Of a DNA stretch of 64,000 nt, positions 36,480-45,587 are shown one piece after another (the stretch's first letter is position 1; each line of letters starts with the position of its first letter). This DNA is from Acetobacterium woodii (GTDB taxonomy: Bacteria > Bacillota > Clostridia > Eubacteriales > Eubacteriaceae). Location: the NCBI GenBank assembly GCA_016213825.1, contig JACQZP010000027.1:307056-371055 (forward strand). The letters are read 5' to 3'. The translations under genes were made by a program, and so were the position numbers. The notes below the pieces were generated by a model that ran no database searches, had not been told where the DNA came from, and worked only from the letters and a program-made list of their open reading frames with translations.

Positions 36480-37850
36480 TTACATTCTTTGGGTGGCATC
36501 AAATGCCAGTGGTGAACGCAGGCATTCATCGGCAAACATGGTCAATTGGAAACAAAGCGGGCTGCCCTTCATTTTTTCAGAGGCATAGCTTAAGCCGTTG
36601 GTTTTTTCATCCAGTAAAGGGTGATCAATCTGTTGCGGATCTCCCAGTAGGATAACTTTGGTCCCCTTACCGACTCGGGTAATGATTCCTTTTACCTGTT
36701 TGGGCGTAAGGTTTTGGGCTTCATCGATAATCAGATAGGTGTGGGTAATGGAGCGACCCCGGATAAAGTTCATGGCTTCGGCCGTGATGACACCCCGCTC
36801 AAAAAGTTCTTCAATTTTTTTGCGCATTTCGATTTCATTCTGAAAGCGGGATTTATCGCTGCGATTCATTAAAATTTCAAGATTATCAATAATCGGCCGC
36901 AGCAATGGGGCGATTTTTTCCTGCTCATTTCCTGGCAGAAAACCAATTTCATCATCAAACTGAACATTCGGCCGGGTAATTAAGATTTTACGGTAGCCTT
37001 TAAAATCGGGATCCAGAGTCTGGTGCAGGCCTACAGCCAGGGAATAGAAAGTTTTGGCTGTTCCAGCGGTGCCTTTGACAATCACCAGCGGCGCCGTTTC
37101 GGCATCCTGCATCAGCGCTTCCTGTAAAAAACGTTGGCCGACATTTTTGGGCTTAACCCCGAAGGGCTCCAGATCCAGACTTTTTAAGGGGACAATTTTC
37201 TTGCCATTAAAGCGTCCCAGCAGGGTTTTTCGGTCATTGATATCGGAGTGAATAATAAAAAATTGATTATATTCAGGGATGAGCCCGGATTTCGTTTTTT
37301 TATCATTCATGACATAAATGTGTTCTGGCAGAATCCCTTTTTTCTTGAATTCATCCATTTTTTCATCCGGGGCATAGACTTCAGTCCGACCGGTATACTG
37401 ATCCTGAAATACTGGGGATTGTTCGGCAATAAAATCTTCAGTGGGAATTTCAAGCATCTGGGATTTTAACCGGACAATAATATCTTTGGTAACCAGTATG
37501 ACCGGTTCACCCTGACTAAGCAATCCCTTACACACTTTCAGAATTCGGTTATCATTGGAATTGCTCTGAAACCCGTAGGGCAGATCAACCGATGCAAAAT
37601 TTGCTTCAATTTTAAGTAGACCGCCACTTTCCAGGTTTACCCCTTCAAACAGATTTCCCTTTTGTCGCAGCTGTTCCAGAAAGCGAATCGATTGCCGGGC
37701 GTTTGAACCCCGCTCACCATCCTCGTTTTTCAGCTTGTCCAAATCTTCCAATACGGCAATTGGGAGAACAATCTTGTTCTCCTCAAAGGATAACAACGCC
37801 TGGGGGGATTGGATCAATACATTGGTATCCAATACATACGTTTTTGGCAT
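36480..37850 (-). CDS. PIN-PhoH family ATPase/ribonuclease-like protein
   Basis: A 456-residue protein. The N-terminal ~135 residues are a PIN domain with acidic residues in VLDTNVLIQSP and ELEDL-like IAVLEDLDKLK, followed by GERGSNARQSIRFLEQL. The C-terminal ~220 residues are a PhoH ATPase with Walker A GTAGTAKTFYSLAVG and Walker B YLIIDEAQNLTPKQVK. Known PIN-PhoH proteins are RNA-unwinding ribonucleases, sometimes toxin-like. No antitoxin gene is attached here. The start follows GGAGGTTTTCT. Single-gene unit. Confidence 0.92.
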   Translation of the reverse strand: MPKTYVLDTNVLIQSPQALLSFEENKIVLPIAVLEDLDKLKNEDGERGSNARQSIRFLEQLRQKGNLFEGVNLESGGLLKIEANFASVDLPYGFQSNSNDNRILKVCKGLLSQGEPVILVTKDIIVRLKSQMLEIPTEDFIAEQSPVFQDQYTGRTEVYAPDEKMDEFKKKGILPEHIYVMNDKKTKSGLIPEYNQFFIIHSDINDRKTLLGRFNGKKIVPLKSLDLEPFGVKPKNVGQRFLQEALMQDAETAPLVIVKGTAGTAKTFYSLAVGLHQTLDPDFKGYRKILITRPNVQFDDEIGFLPGNEQEKIAPLLRPIIDNLEILMNRSDKSRFQNEIEMRKKIEELFERGVITAEAMNFIRGRSITHTYLIIDEAQNLTPKQVKGIITRVGKGTKVILLGDPQQIDHPLLDEKTNGLSYASEKMKGSPLCFQLTMFADECLRSPLAFDATQRM

Positions 37851-38053
37851 AGAAAACCTCCATAAAATCTATTTTATGTTGTGCAGTTTACGTTGAGTGT
37901 ACACCAAAAAATCGAATCAAAGGTTTGGAACAGGTTAAATTTGTTAAAGAATAAGTCGGAAAATGTGACACATCAGTTTTTTATGGGTATATACAACTGC
38001 AACACAGTAAATCAGGCTTTATAAATTAAAAACAGCAGATGAAAGGAGTTCTT

Positions 38054-41000
38054 GTGGAGATACTACCATTCATATTTTCATTTTTGTTTTTACTTATATG
38101 CGGAAGTTATATATTCTTTGGTTCTTATATTGTTTCGGTTAACTCGAAAGAGAAAAGTAATCGGCTTTTCTTTGTGCTATGCATCTTTTTAAGTGTCTGG
38201 GCATTTGGCTTAGCGATGTCCATTTCAGTAGCGGATATGGAGAGCTGTTTTTTTTGGCGACGGGTTTCAGCTCTGGGTTGGTGTACCTTTGCCGGAATAC
38301 TGTTGCATTTCTTTTTAATTCTCACTGATAAACAAAGACTACTGAAAAAGTGGTGGATCTATTTTCTGATTTATCTGCCGGCAGCCGTTTTTATTTACAT
38401 TTTTTCGCTGTCTCATGACCTGGCCATCCTGCAATACAATTTGATCAATACACCCCTTGGCTGGATTAATAAAGCCGAAAATAACGTTTGGAATATTCTC
38501 TATTATATTTACTACTATGGTTATATCGTTATCGGTTTGGGTGTGCTTTGGCATTGGGGGAAACATTCCCGTGACGAGCAAAATAAAAAACAGGCCAAGC
38601 TTATTTTGTACGGGTTTAGTATTTCATTGTTCATTGGCTTTATTCTGGCAATCGTTGGAAATGAATTGTTCTTAACAGGAGCTACTCAAAAAGTTTCAAA
38701 TATTATGTTTATCGCAATTCTGGCAGTTTTTTATTCAATAAAAAAATACAAATTGGTAAGGACACCGCCAATCAATATGGATGAAATCATTTTAAATAAG
38801 GCTACCCGCATTAAAATATACAATTATTTGTCAGCATGCTTTATCGCAGGAAGTTTTTTAAACCTTGTTTCCCGGTACTTTCTTGAAAAACAGGAGGATC
38901 TCATTTCAATCCTATCCTTTAGTGGCCTATTATTGGCAATTGGACTGGCGGTCCAGATTGCCCAGCGTGCTGAGCCACTCAAAAAGTACCAGAATTATAT
39001 CATCATGGTGCTAATCGGTTTATCCATACCAATCATAACCTTTGAGTTTTTAAATATTGCCAGCCTGACAATTTGGGCTTTCCCATTTATCCTGATTATT
39101 TTTGGCTTGGTCTATAACAACCGAGTCGCCCTTGTCGGGATAACGGTGTCTATTTTCCTAACCCAAATACTTGTTTTTATTAGAATACCTGAGGCAATTG
39201 TGGAGATTGACAGTTCTACTTATGTGGCCAGAATGGGTTTGTTTGGCATTGCCATTTGGGTGGGTTTTTTTGTAAATCAACTCTATGTTGAGCGACTAAA
39301 GCAAAATTCCGAACAGATAAAAATACAAAAATTGATCTCAGAATTTTCGACTGACTTTCTAAACGTCAGCGCTGCCAATTTTGATGAAAAAACCAGAAAA
39401 TGGTTGGGTAAAAGCGGAGAGCTGTTCAATATAAACCGGGCCTGTATCTGTTTCTTTGACGAAGATAAAAGCATGCTGTCCTGTCAGCAGGAATGGTGCA
39501 ACAGCGGCGTCGAGTCAAAAAAAGAACTGCATCAGAATATTCCAATCGAAGAAGCCCCAGAATGGATTAAATCGGTTATTGAAAATAAAATTGTTCATCT
39601 TTTTAATCAAGGCGATTGTTTGGAAGAACGTTTTAATAATAATGAAGAAACAAGTCAGTACAATGATGTGATGATTTCAATACCGATTGCTTGTAAAGCC
39701 CAAGTAAGAGGCTTTCTGGCCTTTGAAATAAAAACGGAGCAGGATCAATTAAACCTTGAATATGAAGGGCTACTCGAAATTATTGGCAACGTTTTAGCTG
39801 ATGCAATGTTAAAAATTGAATCAGAAAGAGAAATCAATTATCGTGCCTATTATGATCAACTAACCGGAATGCCCAACCGATTGCTGTTTAAGGACCGATT
39901 GAATCAGGAAATCGAGATTTCAAAACAAACTGGTAAAATGATTGGGATTATTTTTCTTGATATTGATAGCTTTAAAACTGTCAACGATACCATGGGACAT
40001 GAAGGCGGAGACAAACTGCTGGTCCAGGTAAGCCAAAAGTTAGCAAGATCCATAAAAAAAACAGATACCGTTTCACGCTTTGAGGGCGATCAGTTTTTGA
40101 TCATGCTAACCAATCTTTCCAGAGACAAAGAGGTTTTAAAGGTCGCAAACCGAATCACGAGTTTGTTTAAATATGCCTTTATTGTCAATGGTCAGGAGTT
40201 TTATATATCCGCCAATCTGGGGATTTCGGTTTATCCGACGGATGGCGAAACATCCGATGAACTGATAAAAAATTCAGATATTGCGATGAATAAGGCAAAA
40301 GAAAAAGGCAAAAACCAATTTGTTTTATGTTCGACAGTTATTAAAGAAGAAGTCCGGTTTAAAAATAAACTCACCAGTAATCTATATCATGCGCTGGAAC
40401 GCAATGAATTACGCGTTTATTATCAACCTCAGGTTTGTTTGAAGACCGGAAAAATTGTCGCAGTTGAAGCATTGTTAAGGTGGCAACATCCAGAATTGGA
40501 GATAATACCGCCGAAGGTAATTATCCCGCTGGCAGAACAAACCGGGTTGATCAATCCCATTGGCGAGTGGGTCTTGAAAACGGCCTGTAGTCAAAATAAA
40601 GCATGGCAGGATATGGGGTTGTCCCATATCCGGATGGCCATTAATATTTCAGCAACCCAATTCAGAAATCCTTTGTTGATTTGTCAGTTGAAAAAGTTAA
40701 TCAAAGAAACCGACTTAAAACCAAAGTATCTGGAACTGGAACTGACCGAAAACATTGCCATTAACAAATCCAGTTATATTATCAGTGTTTTGAATGGGCT
40801 AAAAAAGCTGGGGGTTTATCTTTCCATCGATGATTTTGGCACTGAGTACTCTTCATTAAGCCGACTAAAACTATTGCCGATTGATCAGATCAAAATAGAC
40901 AAGCAATTTATTGACGGCATCTCTGAAGACGAAAAGGATCAGGCGATTGTTAACACAATCATTTTGTTGGCCAAAAATTTGGGGCTCAGTGTAATTGCAG

Positions 41001-41137
41001 AAGGTGCTGAAACAGAAGAGCAAATTAAATTCTTAAAAGAAAAGCAGTGTGACACCGTACAGGGATTTTATTATTATAAACCCATGACGGCGGTCGAAAT
41101 GGAAAGGGTATTACGCCAAAATATCGAGACACCCTGA
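38054..41137 (+). CDS. 7TM-GAF-GGDEF-EAL cyclic di-GMP protein
   Basis: Start taken at GTG 38054, which has AAAGGAG at ideal spacing; an ATG at 38039 would overlap that site. The 1027-residue protein begins with a 7TM sensor (about 1-235), a second helical bundle (~265-410), a GAF-like domain (~430-590), then GGDEF (~600-765) and EAL (~780-1025). The GGDEF motif is EGDQF, so cyclase activity is doubtful. The EAL domain keeps EALLRW, ELTEN, DDFGTEYSS, KIDKQFID and EGAETEEQ, so it is probably an active c-di-GMP phosphodiesterase, perhaps with GTP-sensing by the altered GGDEF. Confidence 0.92.
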   Translation: MEILPFIFSFLFLLICGSYIFFGSYIVSVNSKEKSNRLFFVLCIFLSVWAFGLAMSISVADMESCFFWRRVSALGWCTFAGILLHFFLILTDKQRLLKKWWIYFLIYLPAAVFIYIFSLSHDLAILQYNLINTPLGWINKAENNVWNILYYIYYYGYIVIGLGVLWHWGKHSRDEQNKKQAKLILYGFSISLFIGFILAIVGNELFLTGATQKVSNIMFIAILAVFYSIKKYKLVRTPPINMDEIILNKATRIKIYNYLSACFIAGSFLNLVSRYFLEKQEDLISILSFSGLLLAIGLAVQIAQRAEPLKKYQNYIIMVLIGLSIPIITFEFLNIASLTIWAFPFILIIFGLVYNNRVALVGITVSIFLTQILVFIRIPEAIVEIDSSTYVARMGLFGIAIWVGFFVNQLYVERLKQNSEQIKIQKLISEFSTDFLNVSAANFDEKTRKWLGKSGELFNINRACICFFDEDKSMLSCQQEWCNSGVESKKELHQNIPIEEAPEWIKSVIENKIVHLFNQGDCLEERFNNNEETSQYNDVMISIPIACKAQVRGFLAFEIKTEQDQLNLEYEGLLEIIGNVLADAMLKIESEREINYRAYYDQLTGMPNRLLFKDRLNQEIEISKQTGKMIGIIFLDIDSFKTVNDTMGHEGGDKLLVQVSQKLARSIKKTDTVSRFEGDQFLIMLTNLSRDKEVLKVANRITSLFKYAFIVNGQEFYISANLGISVYPTDGETSDELIKNSDIAMNKAKEKGKNQFVLCSTVIKEEVRFKNKLTSNLYHALERNELRVYYQPQVCLKTGKIVAVEALLRWQHPELEIIPPKVIIPLAEQTGLINPIGEWVLKTACSQNKAWQDMGLSHIRMAINISATQFRNPLLICQLKKLIKETDLKPKYLELELTENIAINKSSYIISVLNGLKKLGVYLSIDDFGTEYSSLSRLKLLPIDQIKIDKQFIDGISEDEKDQAIVNTIILLAKNLGLSVIAEGAETEEQIKFLKEKQCDTVQGFYYYKPMTAVEMERVLRQNIETP

Positions 41138-41160
41138 TTAAGAGGCAGGGTGTCTCGATA
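41122..41160. terminator. Bidirectional terminator overlapping the EAL gene end
   Basis: TATCGAGACACCCTG pairs perfectly with CAGGGTGTCTCGATA. The left arm contains the last codons and stop of the EAL gene; the right side runs into the end of hydF on the other strand. Confidence 0.9.
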
Positions 41161-41167
41161 AAATTTA

Positions 41168-42418
41168 TTAATTGAGCTGATTTTCTTCCAGTGCTAGCTT
41201 GGCAGCCGGGAAGGGTTCCAGGGCTCGGCTTAAGATACCTTGAACATAGGCGATCAACATCCCGTAATTGGTGATGTAAACTCCTTTTTGTCTGGCAGTG
41301 TGAACTCGGTATTGCATTTCCCGACGGTTGAGCATACAGCCGCCACAATGAACGATGACGGCGTACTCGCCAATATCTTTGGGATAATGGGCACCGGAAG
41401 CCCAGTGGAATTCAATATCGCAGCCGGCAATTTGGCGGATCCAGCGGGGGATTTTGACCTTGCCGATGTCATCGGCCTGGCGATGATGGGTACAGCCTTC
41501 GACAATCAGTACCTTGTCACCAGGAGCCAGTTGTTCAATTCGTTTAATGCCCTTAACCATTTCCGCCAAATCAGTTTTCTGTCGGGCAAACAGGATCGAA
41601 AAGGAAGTCAACGGGATTTCCGGTGGGGTATCCGCCGATACCTTCAGGAAAGCCTGGGAATCGGTGATAACAATGGCGGGCGGTTTGGTTAGATTTTCCA
41701 GGGTGTGTTTGAGCTCATGTTCCTTGGTGATCATGGCGATGGCATCTTTTTCAAGAATATCTCGGATGGTTTGTTGTTGTGGCAGAATCAGCCGGCCCTT
41801 GGGAGCCGATTTGTCAATGGGGGTCACCAGCACTACCATATCTCCAGATTCAATCAGATCGCCAACCAGCGCCGGTTCGACATCTTCGTAATTAGCATGG
41901 TCGATGATCATTTGCTTCACGGCTTTGATCCCAGTGCCGTTATAAACGCTGGTAAAGGATAGTGGAATCTTTATGGATTTTTTAAGCGTGGCAATTTCTT
42001 CAGCAGAAGGACAACCCTTATCGGCCTTGTTTAGTACAAAGACGCTGGGAATTTTTCGTTGGATCAGCTGATCAATAAATTCTTCTTCAAAGGCCGTAAT
42101 GCCGGTTTCGATATCCGCCACGACAATCGCAAAATGACATTTTCGCAGCACCTCATAGGTTTTTTCTATTCGTAGCATCCCCAGTTCCCCGGTGTCGTCC
42201 AGACCAGCAGTGTCAATAAAGACCACCGGTCCGATGGGCAGCAGTTCCATGGTTTTGTAAACCGGGTCGGTGGTGGTTCCAGCCACATCAGAAATGACCG
42301 CCACCGATTGGTCGGTCAGGGCATTGATCAGCGAGGATTTCCCGGCATTACGTTTCCCAAAAAGACCGATTGCCATCCGGCTGGCCATCGGGGTTTCGTT
42401 CATACTATTTACATTCAT
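41168..42418 (-). CDS. hydF: [FeFe]-hydrogenase maturation GTPase HydF
   Basis: A 416-residue scaffold protein that assembles the 2Fe subcluster of [FeFe]-hydrogenase. The N-terminal GTPase domain has the P-loop GKRNAGKSS (about 21-29), AGTTTDPV, DTAGLDD and NKAD. The C-terminal Fe-S domain has the family's CTHH (Cys ~308) and HCGGCML (Cys ~355 and ~358) cysteines that hold its 4Fe-4S cluster. It is 19 bases downstream of aspA and most likely shares its transcript. HydE and HydG, the radical SAM partners, are not in the window. Confidence 0.95.
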   Translation of the reverse strand: MNVNSMNETPMASRMAIGLFGKRNAGKSSLINALTDQSVAVISDVAGTTTDPVYKTMELLPIGPVVFIDTAGLDDTGELGMLRIEKTYEVLRKCHFAIVVADIETGITAFEEEFIDQLIQRKIPSVFVLNKADKGCPSAEEIATLKKSIKIPLSFTSVYNGTGIKAVKQMIIDHANYEDVEPALVGDLIESGDMVVLVTPIDKSAPKGRLILPQQQTIRDILEKDAIAMITKEHELKHTLENLTKPPAIVITDSQAFLKVSADTPPEIPLTSFSILFARQKTDLAEMVKGIKRIEQLAPGDKVLIVEGCTHHRQADDIGKVKIPRWIRQIAGCDIEFHWASGAHYPKDIGEYAVIVHCGGCMLNRREMQYRVHTARQKGVYITNYGMLIAYVQGILSRALEPFPAAKLALEENQLN

Positions 42419-42437
42419 AATTTTTATTTCCTTTCAA

Positions 42438-43832
42438 TCAGTGATTTCGATTCGTAGTGGGCGAGGTGAGCCGTTCGGGTTTCAAAACCTCATCAAGCTC
42501 AGCAGCAGTCATCCAGTTTTTTTCAAGAATAATAGCCTTAATGGATTTCCCGGTTTCTTTTAAAATAAGGGCGGCTTCGGTGCCTTTATCATAGCCAATG
42601 ATGGTCGTGAGGGCCGTCAGCATCACGGTGCTGTTTTCGAGATTTTCACGACAGGTTTGCTCATTGGCTTTTATTCCGTCAACACAGCGCTTAATAAAGA
42701 GTGGCAGGGTATGGCTGAGGAGATCCAATTCTTCAAATAAGTTTTTGGCAATCACCGGCATAAAGGCATTGAGTTCCAGTTGCCCCGACAAAGCGGCCAG
42801 AGTAATGGCAGTATCATTGGCGATAATCTGAAAAGCCACCTGATTGACGGCTTCTGGAATTACCGGATTGACCTTGCCCGGCATAATCGAAGAACCAGCT
42901 TGAACCCCAGGCAGGGTAATTTCACCAATGCCAGTGTAAGGGCCCGAGGAGAGCAGCCGCAAATCGTTGGCGATTTTAGAAAGATTAACGGCGGCGGTTT
43001 TTAAAAGGCCAGAGACTTCCACAAAGACATCACAGTTCTGAGTGGGATCCATCATATAATCGGTCCGGGCCAGGCTAATGCCGGTGAGATCCCGGAGCTT
43101 TTCAATCATCGTAAAGATATAGGAACGGGGTGCATTTAACCCGGTACCCACGGCAGTACCACCGATATTCACTTGACGAAGCCGTTCCTCGGCTTTGTAA
43201 AGGCGCCAGCGATCCCGGGAAATAGCCTGGGCCCAGGCGCCAAATTCCTGGCCCAAGGTCACTGGCACTGCATCCTGAAGCTGGGTGCGGCCGGCTTTAA
43301 TGACCCGGGAAAATTCTTCTTCTTTTTCCTGGAGGGCCGATTGCAGGTTAGCAAAGGATTCCGTCACTGGTTTTAATAGACGGATGGCAGCAATTCGCAC
43401 CGCTGTTGGAAACACATCATTGGTGGATTGGTGGAGGTTAACGTGATCCAAAGGATGAATCAGGCGATAATCGCCCTTTTGTCCACCCAGCCGTTCAATG
43501 GCCCGGTTAGCAATCACCTCGTTGACATTCATATTGGCTGAAGTTCCGGCACCACCCTGCATACAGTCCACGACAAACTGATTGCGCAGCGCTCCGGCCA
43601 GAATTTCGTCGCAGGCAGTAGTGATGGCTTCGCCTTTTTGAGGATCCAGGGCCCCAATACTGATATTGGTAATGGCAGCGGCTTTCTTGATGACCACCAG
43701 GGCTTCCACCAACTCTTTATGGATGGGAATACCAGTGATATAAAAATTTTCCAGGGCTCGAACCGTATGGATACCATAATAAGCATCGGCCGGGACATCC
43801 AGTTCGCCCAATAAATCATGTTCTTTTCGCAT
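42438..43832 (-). CDS. aspA: Aspartate ammonia-lyase
   Basis: A 464-residue member of the fumarase/aspartase superfamily: the active-site loop is GSSIMPGKVNP, with HQSTNDVFPTA and GGAGTSANMNVNEVIANRA upstream. The N-terminal MRKEHDLLGELDVPADAYYG is characteristic of aspartase rather than fumarase C. It converts aspartate to fumarate and ammonia. It is followed closely by hydF; aspartase genes are repeatedly found in hyd maturation clusters of clostridia, where a role in providing nitrogen has been suggested but not proved. Upstream lies a long leader with a terminator hairpin. Confidence 0.93.
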   Translation of the reverse strand: MRKEHDLLGELDVPADAYYGIHTVRALENFYITGIPIHKELVEALVVIKKAAAITNISIGALDPQKGEAITTACDEILAGALRNQFVVDCMQGGAGTSANMNVNEVIANRAIERLGGQKGDYRLIHPLDHVNLHQSTNDVFPTAVRIAAIRLLKPVTESFANLQSALQEKEEEFSRVIKAGRTQLQDAVPVTLGQEFGAWAQAISRDRWRLYKAEERLRQVNIGGTAVGTGLNAPRSYIFTMIEKLRDLTGISLARTDYMMDPTQNCDVFVEVSGLLKTAAVNLSKIANDLRLLSSGPYTGIGEITLPGVQAGSSIMPGKVNPVIPEAVNQVAFQIIANDTAITLAALSGQLELNAFMPVIAKNLFEELDLLSHTLPLFIKRCVDGIKANEQTCRENLENSTVMLTALTTIIGYDKGTEAALILKETGKSIKAIILEKNWMTAAELDEVLKPERLTSPTTNRNH

Positions 43833-44027
43833 GTTTTCCCTCGTTTCAAATACAAATCAAAGACAAAAAAACTCTCTTTCCGAAAAATGGACGGAAAGAG
43901 AGCGTAAAAGCATAAATATATTTATTAAAATAAAATATTAAAATAAAAATAACTTGCCAATTTCGCACCTTTCCGGTCAGACCAAATCTTTTCGGTTAGG
44001 ATAATAGCAACACTATAACGTTTTCAA
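43833..44027 (-). promoter_or_regulatory. Leader of aspA-hydF with candidate attenuator or riboswitch
   Basis: On the minus strand a promoter-like TTGAAA/TATTAT pair (44022-44027 and 44001-44006, 15-base spacer, slightly short) is followed by ~170 untranslated bases. A perfect 11-bp hairpin CTCTCTTTCCG/CGGAAAGAGAG with a T-run (43863-43902) stands in front of the gene. Upstream, at 43967-43979, CCGGAAAGGT repeats seven bases (CGGAAAG) of the terminator's 3' arm and could pair with its 5' arm as an antiterminator. No known riboswitch consensus was recognised. The rest of the gap to 44409 holds the promoter of the next gene. Confidence 0.6.
43863..43902 (-). terminator. Intrinsic terminator inside the aspA leader
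   Basis: Perfect 11-bp stem with a 9-base loop, followed on the minus strand by seven T. No minus-strand gene lies between it and 45276, so it more likely regulates aspA-hydF than ends another gene. Confidence 0.8.
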
Positions 44028-44313
44028 TTTAATAGAGTTATCTTAGCATTGTTTGTTTACTTTGTCAAAGATGGGTTAGGGTATTATTTTGTGAAAAAAG
44101 CAGCCATCGTTCATCTTCAGGAGTTAATTTCAGTTGACCATTTTAATGCTGGAAATGCGCTGACTATTATTCCGGATCTGCGAGGGCCAATTACCATGAT
44201 TGTGTTGGGCCTGCTGACAATCCGAGCAAAGAACAATAATTTAAATTAAACCTTATGTCTCAAATTAGATAATTAAAAATGATGTTTGAATTTATAGTTA
44301 ACAATCTTTTTTC

Positions 44314-44342
44314 TTGACTATTTTGACTGGTTTAACTAACAT
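44314..44342 (+). promoter_or_regulatory. Sigma-A-type promoter of the CheW-CZB gene
   Basis: TTGACT at 44314-44319 and TAACAT at 44337-44342, spaced by 17 bases, about 68 bases before the start codon. Confidence 0.55.
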
Positions 44343-44409
44343 AGAGTTTAATTGATTTGTAACGCTCACTGAACAGAACAAAAAATTAATCGAAATTGGG
44401 AGGCCAGAA

Positions 44410-45207
44410 ATGAGTGAATTTGAGACAGAATATCCATGGGCGTTGTTTAATTTGGAACAAGGTGTTTATGGAGTGTCCAGTCAGTACATTAAATCCATTT
44501 TTAAAATAGAAAACCTAATAAAAATGCCGGATATGCCTTATTACATGCGTGGGGCTGTTAATTTACGCGGGAAAATCGTTCCGATTATCGATACGCGAAA
44601 ATTTTATGGGTTTCAATCAGTGGAAGAAGAAATTAGCGCTTTAACGGAACTGATGGAAAAACGAAAACAGGATCACATCAATTGGATCAAAGAATTAGAA
44701 GGCTCGGTTGTGGAAAATCGTGAGTTCAAGCTGACCACGGATCCCCACGCCTGTGCCTTTGGAAAATGGTATGATCATTTTAAAACAAATGATAGTTCGC
44801 TCGAATATCTTTTGAGAAAATTTGATGTGCCTCATAAGCGAATCCACGCCGTGGGTGTTGAAGTTCGGAAATTGGTTGACCAGGGAGAGCGGGACAAGGC
44901 ATTTGAGATTGTCAGAAAAGCAAAAAACAAGGAATTAATTCAAATGGTTAAACTTTTTGATTCTTTGGTGAGTGATTATGCAGATTCAAAGCGGGAGATA
45001 GCGATTGTTCTCGAAAATCCCCAAGCAAAAAAGGAAATTGGGCTGACCGTGGATCGGGTCATTGCTATTGAACCGATTCAGGAAGATCGTGAAAATACCT
45101 TGGATTCAGTTACCCATAAGTCTCACGAAAGTCTTGGTTTAGGGAAAAGATCAAAAGATGAGTCGCCAGTATTTATTATTGATGAAAACTATTTTTTGAA
45201 TTTATAG
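44410..45207 (+). CDS. CheW-like protein with inserted CZB zinc-binding domain
   Basis: A 265-residue cytoplasmic protein. Residues ~8-78 are the first half of a CheW fold (YMRGAVNLRGKIVPIIDTRK is the hallmark). Residues ~85-205 are a CZB domain with its zinc set: His89 in QDHINW, Cys115 in ACAFGKWYDHF, His142 and His146 in PHKRIH. The CheW fold then resumes (EIGLTVDRVIAIEPI) to the end. Such an insertion would tie coupling of chemoreceptors to CheA to zinc or hypochlorite-type oxidation sensing. GGGAGGCC precedes the ATG. No other chemotaxis gene lies nearby. Confidence 0.88.
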   Translation: MSEFETEYPWALFNLEQGVYGVSSQYIKSIFKIENLIKMPDMPYYMRGAVNLRGKIVPIIDTRKFYGFQSVEEEISALTELMEKRKQDHINWIKELEGSVVENREFKLTTDPHACAFGKWYDHFKTNDSSLEYLLRKFDVPHKRIHAVGVEVRKLVDQGERDKAFEIVRKAKNKELIQMVKLFDSLVSDYADSKREIAIVLENPQAKKEIGLTVDRVIAIEPIQEDRENTLDSVTHKSHESLGLGKRSKDESPVFIIDENYFLNL

Positions 45208-45220
45208 TAGTAAATAAAAA

Positions 45221-45257
45221 AACCAAAAGGCTCCAGAGGTGTCTTTTGGTTTTTTTA
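45221..45257. terminator. Terminator between CheW-CZB and FlxA-like genes
   Basis: AACCAAAAG pairs with CTTTTGGTT, followed by seven T on the plus strand and preceded by A-run, so it can serve both convergent genes. Confidence 0.83.
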
Positions 45258-45275
45258 TTGCGTTAAAATAATTGA

Positions 45276-45587
45276 TCAAACATAAATGTCCAATAAATTA
45301 TCAGAGGGGGGCGTTTGCGTATTGTTGTTGGTTGGCTCAGGTGGCGCTTCAAGGGTTTGTGTTTCTGATTTCTGTTTTTCGATTGCCTTAATCTGAGCTT
45401 CAAGTTGCTGAATTTGAGATTCGATGAGTTCGATCTGCTGTTGTTTGGTTTCAGCAGCCCCATCACCGGAATTAATGTTTGTGAGTTTCTTTTGTAGGAG
45501 TTTAATCTGGTTTTCAAGTTTTTCCACACTCGTTTGGCTTTGAGTAGTGGAAACATTACTTGAGGAAGAAATTGATGAAACATTCAT
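45276..45587 (-). CDS. FlxA-like coiled-coil protein
   Basis: A 103-residue protein: a Ser/Thr/Asn-rich start (SSISSSSNVSTTQSQ), a strong coiled coil (about 20-75, VEKLENQIKLLQKKLTNINS and QLEAQIKAIEKQ) and a Pro/Asn/Thr-rich tail ending DNLLDIYV. This matches the FlxA-like family, small proteins associated with flagellar regulons in enterobacteria but of unknown biochemical role. AAAGGAAG precedes the ATG. A TATAAT with a TG extension at 45703-45711 is a good promoter candidate for it. Another frame of 106 codons overlaps it but lacks family features. Confidence 0.75.
   Translation of the reverse strand: MNVSSISSSSNVSTTQSQTSVEKLENQIKLLQKKLTNINSGDGAAETKQQQIELIESQIQQLEAQIKAIEKQKSETQTLEAPPEPTNNNTQTPPSDNLLDIYV

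Noticed and set aside
44049..44249. A 66-codon plus-strand frame starting TTG before the CheW-CZB gene
   Set aside because: No ribosome binding site, no recognisable family, and it runs through the aspA promoter region. It might be a remnant but cannot be supported as a gene.
45263..45583. A 106-codon minus-strand frame overlapping the FlxA-like gene
   Set aside because: It is another frame of the same DNA; the 103-residue frame has the right binding site, coiled coil and family-like ends.
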